Positions 7,867-14,487 of a stretch of 40,148 nt of DNA are shown here, piece after piece. The stretch spans positions 1 to 40,148 of the forward strand of contig CADCGZ010000024.1 in NCBI GenBank assembly GCA_902801025.1. Direction: 5' to 3'. Below the pieces are notes generated by a model. That model was not told the origin of the DNA, searched no databases, and was given only the letters and a program-made list of their open reading frames with translations. This DNA is from an uncultured bacterium (GTDB lineage: Bacteria > Verrucomicrobiota > Kiritimatiellia > RFP12 > UBA1067). Position 1 is the stretch's first letter; every line of letters begins with the position of its first letter. The translations under genes were made by a program, and so were the position numbers.

Positions 7867-9519
7867 ATGACAGTCAAAGGATACGCGAAATTCCTGCTTA
7901 TAATGGCGGGGCTCGGAGGGCTTCTTTACGGCGTTGACGTCGGCGTAATCGCCGCGGCGCTGCCGTACATCGAAAGGACCTCGACGTTCAACGAGGACCA
8001 GATCGGATGGATCGTAGGCATGGCGCTCTGGGGGTCGCTCCCGTCGTCGCTCGTCGCGGGTCTCCTCGCGGAGTGGTTCGGGCGCAAGAAGATGATTGTC
8101 GCCTCCGCGCTCCTCTTCCTCGTGTCGATTCCCGTGATCTGCGCATCGGGATTCTTCGAGGGCGGCAACTTCTGGATGATGGTCGGCGGTCGCGCGATGC
8201 AGGGCGCGGCAGCGGGCCTCTTCGGCGTGATCGTCCCGATGTACCTCGCTGAATGCCTTGACGCCGACTCGCGCGGCAAGGGCACGGGCATGTTCCAGCT
8301 TCTCCTGACGATCGGCCTGGTGTTCGTCGCCGTGATCGGCTTCTGCGTCACCTTCTGCATCGGCGACGCGAAGAAGGTCGTCGACGCAAAGGCCGTCGAA
8401 AGCGGCATTGTCGTCTTCGAGCAGAAGGTCGGCGAAGACGGCAAGCTTGTGTTCAACGCGGACAAGAGCCCGGTGTACGTGCTCGACGAGTCCGGAAATC
8501 CGAAGCCGAAACTGGACAAGGAAGGCAAGAAGATCGCCGACATGAAGAAGGTCACCTTCGCCATGATTAAGAGCTGGGTGCCCTCCGCGCAGGTCGCCTC
8601 CTGGGTCCGCGCCTGGCAGATGATCTTCCTCTTCTCGTGCATTCCCGGAATCGTGCTGTTCCTCGGCGCGTTCCGCCTCAAGGAGTCGTCCCGCTGGCTT
8701 TACAGGAAGGGCCGCAAGGACGAGGCGCTCGCCTCTCTCGCCGCGAACAACGGCGAGGAGAAGGCGAAGGAGATTCTTGCCGAGATGATCGCGGCGGACG
8801 AAGCCGCCGCCGCCGAAAAGGCGAAGAACGCCGCGGCGACCGACTCGCTCTTCCAGAAGAAGTACGTCATTCCGTTCATCCTCGCGGTCGTGATCCTCGC
8901 CTGCAACCAGACGACGGGCATCAACTCGGTCCTCAACTACACGGTGACGATCTTCCAGAAGACCGGCATGCAGGGCGCGTTTGCAAACGTCTCCGACGTC
9001 GCGATCAAGATCATGAACTGCGTCATGACGATCGTCGCCTGTGCGCTTGTTGACAAGAAGGGTCGCAAGTTCCTGCTGAAAATGGGCACGAGCGGCATCA
9101 TCGTCGGACTTACCGGCGTCGGCGCGATCTTCCTCGCCATCTCGAAGGCGTGGGTCGCGCCGTCGATGGTGACTGGCGTCCTCGCGACGGTGTTCTTCTT
9201 CATGTTCATCGGCTTTTACGCCGTCGGTCCGGGCGTCTGCGTCTGGCTCGCCCTAACCGAGCTTATGCCAACGCGCATCCGCGCAAACGGCATGGCGATT
9301 GCGATGATCATCAACCAGGGCGTCTCGGCAGGCATCGCGACGGTGTTCCCGAAATGGTGCGCCGCGACGAACGACAACGGCACTGTGTTCTTCGTGCTGG
9401 CCGGATTCACGGTTATCTACTTCATAACCGCCGCGTTCTTCCTGCCCGAGACGAAGGGTCGCACCCTTGAGGAAGTGGAGCAGTACTTCACCACGGGGAA
9501 GATGCCGGAAAAGAAGTAA
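7867..9519 (+). CDS. MFS sugar:proton symporter (XylE/GalP-like) with large periplasmic loop
   Basis: This 12-TM major facilitator transporter of the sugar porter family probably imports a monosaccharide released by the upstream GH27. Family marks are GLLYGVDVGVI in TM1, AEWFGRKK, GRAMQG, NQTTGINSVLNYT in TM7, DKKGRK and PETKGRTLEE at the end. Length is 550, against about 470 for XylE-type proteins. The extra residues are mostly a charged, Lys/Asp-rich segment at about 166-245 between TM5 and TM6, predicted to face the periplasm. AGGAG lies 5 bp before the ATG. The 30-bp gap after glf lacks a promoter, so it is probably cotranscribed. Confidence 0.9.
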   Translation: MTVKGYAKFLLIMAGLGGLLYGVDVGVIAAALPYIERTSTFNEDQIGWIVGMALWGSLPSSLVAGLLAEWFGRKKMIVASALLFLVSIPVICASGFFEGGNFWMMVGGRAMQGAAAGLFGVIVPMYLAECLDADSRGKGTGMFQLLLTIGLVFVAVIGFCVTFCIGDAKKVVDAKAVESGIVVFEQKVGEDGKLVFNADKSPVYVLDESGNPKPKLDKEGKKIADMKKVTFAMIKSWVPSAQVASWVRAWQMIFLFSCIPGIVLFLGAFRLKESSRWLYRKGRKDEALASLAANNGEEKAKEILAEMIAADEAAAAEKAKNAAATDSLFQKKYVIPFILAVVILACNQTTGINSVLNYTVTIFQKTGMQGAFANVSDVAIKIMNCVMTIVACALVDKKGRKFLLKMGTSGIIVGLTGVGAIFLAISKAWVAPSMVTGVLATVFFFMFIGFYAVGPGVCVWLALTELMPTRIRANGMAIAMIINQGVSAGIATVFPKWCAATNDNGTVFFVLAGFTVIYFITAAFFLPETKGRTLEEVEQYFTTGKMPEKK

Positions 9520-9553
9520 CGGGGAACGGGAACCGGGTAACGGGGAACGGGAG
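9519..9553 (+). repeat. Tandem heptamer repeat, ACGGGGA family (intergenic)
   Basis: Five successive 7-bp units of the form ACGGGNA or close variants (CCGGGTA, ACGGGAG) begin at the last base of the MFS stop codon and run up to the TTG start of the next gene. The same heptamer family recurs inside dxs at 23800-23888. Confidence 0.75.
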
Positions 9554-9558
9554 CGGGT

Positions 9559-10395
9559 TTGACGTTTCGGTTTTTAGGGACGGGAACTTCGGTCGGCGTT
9601 CCGCAGATTGGCTGCACGTGCCGTGTGTGCACGTCGCCCGATCCGCGCGACCGCCGACGGCGCTGCGGCGCCTACGTCACGGCGTCTGACGGCGCGGCGC
9701 TTCTAGTAGACACGCCGCCGGAGCTGCGGCTTGCGTGCATTGAGTGCGGCATATCAAAAGTCGACGCCGTTGCGCTGACACATGCGCACATGGACCATGT
9801 CGCGGCGTTCGACGACATTCGCCGCTTCAACACGATAAACGGCGAGAAGGTTCCGTGCGAACCTGGCGACCCGCTCTACCGCGGGCTTCCCTACCGGATC
9901 GTCGGCAAGCCCATCGTCTGCCACGCGATGGGCGAGACGATCGAGCAGATGCACAGGATATTCCCATATATTGGCACAGAGGGTGGCAAGAACGGTCTCT
10001 ACCGCCCGATGGTCGAGTTTTCGGAGGTGGATTCGTTTTCGGTCGGCGGTATGGCGGCTCTGCGGCTCAAAGTCGTGCATGGCTTTCCTTGCTGCGGGTA
10101 TCTTTTCTCCGAGGGTTCTCGTCGCATTGCATACGTTAGCGACTGCCACGAGCTGCCCGACGAGACTGTGGAGCGCGTGAAGGGCGTGGACGTCATGGTG
10201 CTCAACTGCCTTCGCGAGCGTCCGCATCCGACGCACCTGAGCTTAGAGCGGGCGCTTGAGTACATCGGCCGCATCGCGCCGAAGAGGGCGTATCTTGTCC
10301 ACATGTGCCACGATCTCACGCACGAGGACTGGCTTGCGCGGCTCGCCGGTACGAATGTCGAACCCGCATACGACGGGTTAGAATTGAAAGTGTAA
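9559..10395 (+). CDS. PhnP-like metallo-beta-lactamase-fold phosphodiesterase
   Basis: This is an MBL-fold hydrolase of the PhnP/RNase Z-like group, which often cleaves cyclic phosphate esters. It begins FLGTGTSVGVPQIGC and then has Cys residues (CTCRVC) before DPRDRRRR, typical of PhnP-like proteins where Cys/His bind a structural zinc. The active-site HAHMDH is at about residues 74-79, and later metal ligands lie in VHGFP, SDCHEL and HPTHLSL. The apparent start is TTG 9559, since no ATG or GTG precedes GTGTS. The ribosome-binding region is occupied by the heptamer repeat, whose GGGAG-like units could serve as Shine-Dalgarno. The last codons (LKV and stop) lie within the next repeat. There is no phn operon nearby, so the substrate is unknown. 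Confidence 0.82.
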   Translation: MTFRFLGTGTSVGVPQIGCTCRVCTSPDPRDRRRRCGAYVTASDGAALLVDTPPELRLACIECGISKVDAVALTHAHMDHVAAFDDIRRFNTINGEKVPCEPGDPLYRGLPYRIVGKPIVCHAMGETIEQMHRIFPYIGTEGGKNGLYRPMVEFSEVDSFSVGGMAALRLKVVHGFPCCGYLFSEGSRRIAYVSDCHELPDETVERVKGVDVMVLNCLRERPHPTHLSLERALEYIGRIAPKRAYLVHMCHDLTHEDWLARLAGTNVEPAYDGLELKV

Positions 10396-10420
10396 AGTGC
10401 AAAGTGTAAAGTTAAAAGCG
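10386..10420 (+). repeat. Tandem heptamer repeat, NAAAGTG family
   Basis: Four to five 7-bp units (GAAAGTG, TAAAGTG, CAAAGTG and variants) span the stop codon of the MBL-fold gene and end just before the ribosome-binding site of the next gene. A run of GCGCTTT units at 10487-10507, inside the next gene's signal-peptide codons, is nearly complementary to it. AAAGTGCAA also occurs twice in the topA leader. Confidence 0.72.
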
Positions 10421-10433
10421 GGAAAGGGAGAAA

Positions 10434-11309
10434 ATGAAAGCTAAAGAAGATGATCTGAGAAAGAAAAGGGGCGCAAGGCTCCATAGCTTTGCGCTTTGCG
10501 CTTTAAGCTTTTTGCTGTTCTCTTCTGTCACTGCCGAGACGGTGGAGATATCGGTCGATCTCAAGTTCGACAACATTGACTATGTTGCCGGCGAGCGCAT
10601 CCGCGCCGTAGTGGATGTCGCGAACTCTTCGCCTGAAAGCGTCAGCGTCGGGTATCCGAGCTCCAAGGACATGCTTTTCGTAGAGGTGTTCCACTCGGGC
10701 AGCATGGTCCAGCTCGAAAAGATCGGGAAGGGCGCTTTCGTCTCGCGCTTCAGCTTGGAGTCGAACGAGGGGCAGAAGCTCGCGACGTATCTTGGCGACC
10801 ACTATCCCCTGAGGACGGTCGGCAAGTATCTCGCAAAGCCGGTGCTCCTGCATGGCGGCACCCGCTACGAAGGGCAGCTCCGCGCGTTTTCCGTCGTGCC
10901 TGGCATGAAAGTGGGGAGTGCGCTTCAGATGTTCAAGAACGTCGAGGGTCTGCGGCGCGAATTCGAGCTTCTTTCCTGGAGTCGCAAGAACACTGAACAT
11001 CTTTTTCTCGCAGCCCACGACGAAGGACCCGTGTCTCGCAAGTGGACGACGACAGACCTCGGCCCCCTGATGCGGTTCAGGAAGCCGAGTCTTTCTGTCC
11101 TTCCCACCGGCGAGGTCATAGTCATTCACTGCTGGGATCGCGACAGGTTTCGTCGCTCGGAGTTCTGGAGCTTGCCAGATGCGCTCGAACTCAACAAGGG
11201 CGAATTTGTCAGGGATCCCGAGACTGCTGGTTCCGAGCGCGTCAAGGAGCTTTACAAGGAGTCTGGCGGCGTGAAGCCGGTCGCCCGTCCCTGGTGGAAG
11301 TTTTGGTGA
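10434..11309 (+). CDS. Secreted protein of unknown function
   Basis: I do not recognise this 291-residue protein. It starts with a basic N-terminal region (about 1-18, Lys/Arg-rich), then a hydrophobic stretch of about 15 residues and a likely signal-peptidase site after SSVTA, so it is probably exported. The following segment (EISVDLKFDNIDYVAGERIRA) looks like an immunoglobulin-like or oxidase-associated beta-sandwich of secreted proteins. No catalytic motif is visible. The start is ATG 10434, supported by GGGAG 6 bp upstream. The 5' leader and the signal-peptide codons are made of complementary heptamer-like repeats. It sits 7 bp before tsaD. Confidence 0.72.
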   Translation: MKAKEDDLRKKRGARLHSFALCALSFLLFSSVTAETVEISVDLKFDNIDYVAGERIRAVVDVANSSPESVSVGYPSSKDMLFVEVFHSGSMVQLEKIGKGAFVSRFSLESNEGQKLATYLGDHYPLRTVGKYLAKPVLLHGGTRYEGQLRAFSVVPGMKVGSALQMFKNVEGLRREFELLSWSRKNTEHLFLAAHDEGPVSRKWTTTDLGPLMRFRKPSLSVLPTGEVIVIHCWDRDRFRRSEFWSLPDALELNKGEFVRDPETAGSERVKELYKESGGVKPVARPWWKFW

Positions 11310-11316
11310 CGAATCC

Positions 11317-12426
11317 GTGAACATCCTCGGGATAGAGACGAGCTGCGACGAGACGGCGGCGGCGGTGGTGAAGGACGGACGCGAAGTCCTCTCCAATGTC
11401 GTCTACACTCAGATCCCCCTGCATCAGCCATACGGTGGCGTCGTTCCCGAAATCGCCTCGCGCGCGCACATCGAGAAGATCTCGCAAGTCGTCGGCGATG
11501 CGATGAAAGGCCAGTCGGTGGATGCAGTCGCCGTGACCTACGGTCCTGGCCTCGCGCCGGCGCTCATCGTCGGGCTCAACGCGGCGAAGGGGCTCGCGAA
11601 GTCTCTCGGCGTGCCGCTGATCGGAATAAACCACATCGAGGCGCATCTCCATTCTCCTTTCATCTACGATTCTCCCGACGACGCGGCGGCGAAGCTCGCC
11701 GACCCGCGCGAAATCGGCCCTATGCTCGGCCTCGCCGTCTCGGGCGGCAACACGGTGTGGATCGACATGCCGGAGTGCGGGAAGTACGAAGTCATCGGCG
11801 AGACGCTTGACGATGCGGCTGGCGAGGCATTCGACAAGGCCGCGAAGTTGCTTGGTCTCGGCTATCCAGGCGGACTCAAGATAGACCGAATCTCCGCGGC
11901 ATATCGGGAACGCTTCCCGAACGAGCCGCTTGTTCCCTTCCCGAAAGGGCGCCCACGCGACGGCGTGACGGCGCTCGCGGGGCTTCCTGCGGAGCTTTGC
12001 GTGTCCTTCTCCGGGCTCAAGACTGCGCTTCTCAGGCATGTCCAGCAGAATCCCGGGCTTCTTTCGCAGGACGTGGAGAAGGAGGACTTCGGCGGATATT
12101 CCGTTCCGCCGGCCGTCGCGCATGTCGTCGCGTCCTACCAGGAGGCAATCGTCCAGGCGATTGCCGACCGCACTCGCGCCGCGCTGCGTCGTGGCTCCTA
12201 CAGGGCGTTTGTCCTCGGCGGCGGCGTTTCGCTCAACAGCCGCGTTCGCGCCGTCCTGACCAAAGTCTGCTCCGCGGCACATGTGCCGCTCCTGATGGCG
12301 AAGCCGAAGTTCACCGGCGACAACGGCGCGATGGTGGCGGGTCTTGCGTTCTACCGGCGAAATGTCTCTGGCGACGCGGCTCTTCGCGCCGACGCCTCTC
12401 CCTCGCTCCAAGTCGGCCTCACATAG
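11317..12426 (+). CDS. tsaD: tRNA N6-adenosine threonylcarbamoyltransferase TsaD
   Basis: TsaD transfers threonylcarbamoyl to A37 of ANN-decoding tRNAs, with TsaB, TsaE and TsaC (not in the window). It has 369 residues. ASKHA-type motifs are GIETSCDETA at the N-terminus, the metal-binding HIEAH (His106, His110), AVSGGNT, LGLGYPGG, SFSGLKT and GDNGAMVA near the end. A short insertion at about 118-134 (Asp/Ala-rich) separates HLHSPF from the next strand. The start is GTG 11317, 7 bp after the preceding stop, with only a weak GGTGGAAG upstream; starting here gives the standard MNILGIE. Confidence 0.95.
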   Translation: MNILGIETSCDETAAAVVKDGREVLSNVVYTQIPLHQPYGGVVPEIASRAHIEKISQVVGDAMKGQSVDAVAVTYGPGLAPALIVGLNAAKGLAKSLGVPLIGINHIEAHLHSPFIYDSPDDAAAKLADPREIGPMLGLAVSGGNTVWIDMPECGKYEVIGETLDDAAGEAFDKAAKLLGLGYPGGLKIDRISAAYRERFPNEPLVPFPKGRPRDGVTALAGLPAELCVSFSGLKTALLRHVQQNPGLLSQDVEKEDFGGYSVPPAVAHVVASYQEAIVQAIADRTRAALRRGSYRAFVLGGGVSLNSRVRAVLTKVCSAAHVPLLMAKPKFTGDNGAMVAGLAFYRRNVSGDAALRADASPSLQVGLT

Positions 12427-12465
12427 CGGTGGCGCGTCCGCGGTCTCTATTTTGCCAAAATTTCA

Positions 12466-12487
12466 CCGCTCCACCGTGAGCGGATTT
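12466..12487 (+). terminator. Possible weak terminator after tsaD
   Basis: CCGCTC (12466-12471) and GAGCGG (12478-12483) form a 6-bp GC-rich stem with a 6-nt loop followed by ATTTT. It lies 40 bp after tsaD. The same hairpin overlaps the upstream part of the mntA promoter, so it could instead be an operator. Confidence 0.35.
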
Positions 12488-12496
12488 TGGTATAAT
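12488..12496 (+). promoter_or_regulatory. Extended -10 promoter of the MNT/HEPN pair
   Basis: TGG precedes a perfect TATAAT (12491-12496); no good -35. ATG 12512 follows 15 nt after the hexamer, so the leader is only about 8 nt and carries no Shine-Dalgarno sequence. Confidence 0.62.
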
Positions 12497-12511
12497 GATT
12501 GCGTTTGAAAT

Positions 12512-12808
12512 ATGTGCATGCTTGACGAGATACGCGCGAAGCGTGATGAGATATACGCCATCGCGAGGAAACACAAGGCCGAAAAGCTTTGGGTCTTCGG
12601 GTCGTGCGCCCGCAAGGAGGAGCGTCCCGACAGCGACGTGGACTTGCTTGTGAAGTTTGGCCCACAAACGACTATTTTTGACTATGTTCGCATGCAGGAT
12701 GATGTTTCAAGACTTCTCGGATGTGGTGTTGATGTAGTGGATTCCGAGGCGTTGGAACGCGAACGGTATTTTGCCAACGAAGTGCAAAAAGACATGGTGG
12801 CGATATGA
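12512..12808 (+). CDS. MNT-domain nucleotidyltransferase antitoxin (MntA-like)
   Basis: This is a minimal nucleotidyltransferase of the MNT family, 98 residues. The signature Gly30-Ser31 followed by SDVDLLV gives the metal ligands Asp42 and Asp44. In MntA-HepT systems the MNT protein transfers AMP to the HEPN toxin and silences it. That role is inferred here from the pairing with the next gene. There is no ribosome-binding site; ATG 12512 or 12518 could start translation on a very short leader. The stop overlaps the next start as ATGA. Both genes are visibly lower in GC than their flanks, as expected for a transferred toxin-antitoxin cassette. Confidence 0.88.
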   Translation: MCMLDEIRAKRDEIYAIARKHKAEKLWVFGSCARKEERPDSDVDLLVKFGPQTTIFDYVRMQDDVSRLLGCGVDVVDSEALERERYFANEVQKDMVAI

Positions 12809-13146
12809 TGAGGGATGCACAGCGCATTGACCACATGCTCGGTTTTGTCCGCCGATGTCGCCAGATTCTCGATGGAGTCGACAGTGTCGCATATTTGGCT
12901 TCTCTTGGATTGCAGGAGCAGGTGGAGCTGAACATGTTGCATCTTGGAGAAGCTGCTGCACGTATTTCGGACGATGTAAAAGATGCTCATCCTGAAATTC
13001 CGTGGCATGAGATGGCGGGCATGAGGAATGTTCTCGTTCATGAATACTTTCGGGTAAAACCAATTGTGCTTTTCGAAACCGTCACGACGCACTTTTCAGA
13101 GTTGGAACGGCAATTGGACAGCTTGCAAGAGGAATATCCGCTGTGA
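12805..13146 (+). CDS. HEPN toxin, HepT/DUF86 family
   Basis: This HEPN-domain RNase has 113 residues and is all helical. The catalytic RX4HXY motif is intact as Arg74, His79 and Tyr81 in RNVLVHEY. In characterised HepT proteins Arg and His form the RNase site, and the Tyr is the residue AMPylated by the partner MNT protein. All three are present, so both toxin and its modification site look functional. The start overlaps the mntA stop. Low GC compared with neighbours supports horizontal acquisition. Confidence 0.88.
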   Translation: MMRDAQRIDHMLGFVRRCRQILDGVDSVAYLASLGLQEQVELNMLHLGEAAARISDDVKDAHPEIPWHEMAGMRNVLVHEYFRVKPIVLFETVTTHFSELERQLDSLQEEYPL

Positions 13147-13313
13147 CGGTAGAGATGCCGTAGTGAATCGGTGGGGATGGCTTTCGCGACACCATTGTAA
13201 AAGGCTTGTTTGCGCGTTGTTGTCATCAAGTCGGATTTGCCGCGATGGTGGGAGTTAAAGTGCTTGCATGAAGTTCGGCGCGGCGATAGGCGGGCGACGG
13301 CGGAGATTTATTT

Positions 13314-13327
13314 TTATACATGTATAA
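13314..13327. promoter_or_regulatory. Perfect 14-bp palindrome, candidate operator
   Basis: TTATACATGTATAA is a perfect palindrome in an otherwise GC-rich region. It lies 7 bp upstream of the -35 of the GntR/LacI regulator gene. The position and symmetry fit an autoregulatory operator for the winged-helix domain encoded just downstream; this is inference. Confidence 0.5.
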
Positions 13328-13334
13328 TTTCTGA

Positions 13335-13364
13335 TTGACGGGCGGGGCGGATTTGTGGTAGTCT
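13335..13364 (+). promoter_or_regulatory. Promoter of the GntR/LacI regulator
   Basis: TTGACG (13335-13340), an 18-bp spacer and TAGTCT (13359-13364), preceded by TGG. The start codon is 9 nt after the hexamer, so the mRNA should be leaderless or nearly so. Confidence 0.6.
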
Positions 13365-13373
13365 GCTCTCGTC

Positions 13374-14462
13374 ATGGCGAAGAAGGAGAAATCCAGAGGG
13401 CGGCCGTCGCTCAACACGCGCATCGCGGATGTGCTCCGTGAGCGTGTCGCCGCAATGAAGCCCGGCGAGCCCTTTGGCACCGAGGTTGCGATAGCGGATG
13501 AGTGCGGTGTCAGTCGCATGACTGCGCGCAAGGCCGTCAACGCACTTGTGGAAGAAGGTCTTCTGGAGCGTAGGGCCGGCGTCGGAATTTTTGTCCGCGG
13601 CAAGGGCGAGGTCACTCGTCGCTGGCGCTTTATCGTTGGCAACCTGATGTGGGACACCGCGATCAAGGCGGCGAGCGGTGCGAGGCGCGAGGCGCAGAAG
13701 ATCGGAGCGGAGTTGGAACTCAAGGACGCTGGCGGCGACATGCGGGCGTTGCTGGCCGAGATCGCGGCGCTTCCTGATTCCGGCGCTACGGGCGCGATAG
13801 TGTTTTCCGTTCACGCGAAGGCGTTCGATGCGGCGGTGCATGCCGTCGCGGAGAAGGGTTTTCCAATCGTGGTCGTCGACGAAGACCTCGGGAAGAAGGT
13901 GAATGTCTCCTGCGTCGTTGCGGACAACGCAATCGGAGGCAGGCTTGTAGCGGAGCGCATGGTCAGCGCAGGGCACCGCCGCCTTGCGTTTATCGGCGAC
14001 CTCGTGGCGGACACGGTTCGCGAGCGCTGGGGAGGGTTCTCCAGACTTGCGGCAGAGCTGACGGGGGAGGTTCCGTTCAAGTACGACGTGAAGGGCGAGG
14101 ATCGACTCGGCGACTGGGGGATGGAGGTGCGTTCCGCCGTCGTACGCATCGTGAAGCGCAAGGTGCGTCCGACTGCCGTCTTCTGCTCGTGCGACGCGAT
14201 AGCACGCCATGCGATGCGGGCGTTTGCCGAGGCAGGGCTTTCCGTTCCGCGCGACGTGTCCATAGTCGGCTTCGACGACGATCCCATCGCCGAGTGGACG
14301 ACTCCCGCGCTCACGACCGTCCGCCAGGATTTCTCGGCGATGGGCCGCGAGGCGGTGAAGGCGCTTGTCGCGCGGATCGTGAAGCCCGCCGCGCCGGGAG
14401 CAACGGTAGCGGTGCCGGTGGAATTTGTCGCGAGGGAATCTCTTGCAAGAAGAAGAAACTGA
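13374..14462 (+). CDS. AraR-like transcriptional regulator (GntR wHTH plus LacI sugar-binding domain)
   Basis: This 362-residue regulator has an N-terminal GntR-type winged helix (about 15-75, with VSRMTARKAVNALVEEGLLERR) joined to a LacI/PBP1-type sugar-sensing domain (about 85-355, with AGHRRLAFIGD, PTAVFCSCD and the closing VPRDVSIVGFDDDPIAEW). That chimaeric order is known from AraR and relatives, which respond to a sugar effector. There is no Shine-Dalgarno; the start is inferred from the basic N-terminus and the promoter, which leaves almost no leader. It lies directly upstream of three polysaccharide-related genes, its probable targets along with itself. Confidence 0.88.
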   Translation: MAKKEKSRGRPSLNTRIADVLRERVAAMKPGEPFGTEVAIADECGVSRMTARKAVNALVEEGLLERRAGVGIFVRGKGEVTRRWRFIVGNLMWDTAIKAASGARREAQKIGAELELKDAGGDMRALLAEIAALPDSGATGAIVFSVHAKAFDAAVHAVAEKGFPIVVVDEDLGKKVNVSCVVADNAIGGRLVAERMVSAGHRRLAFIGDLVADTVRERWGGFSRLAAELTGEVPFKYDVKGEDRLGDWGMEVRSAVVRIVKRKVRPTAVFCSCDAIARHAMRAFAEAGLSVPRDVSIVGFDDDPIAEWTTPALTTVRQDFSAMGREAVKALVARIVKPAAPGATVAVPVEFVARESLARRRN

Positions 14463-14487
14463 TTTAACGTACATGAAAGGGAATGCC

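Larger units (their letters stand above)
13147..13373 (+). other. Intergenic region, regulator control region in its 3' part
   Basis: These 227 bp contain no convincing gene. The first 150 bp show nothing I can name. The last 60 bp hold a 14-bp palindrome (13314-13327) and the promoter of the GntR/LacI regulator. Confidence 0.5.

Noticed and set aside
13147..13310. Small RNA or tRNA in the gap after the HEPN gene
   Set aside because: I saw no cloverleaf, T-loop consensus or terminator; nothing supports it.
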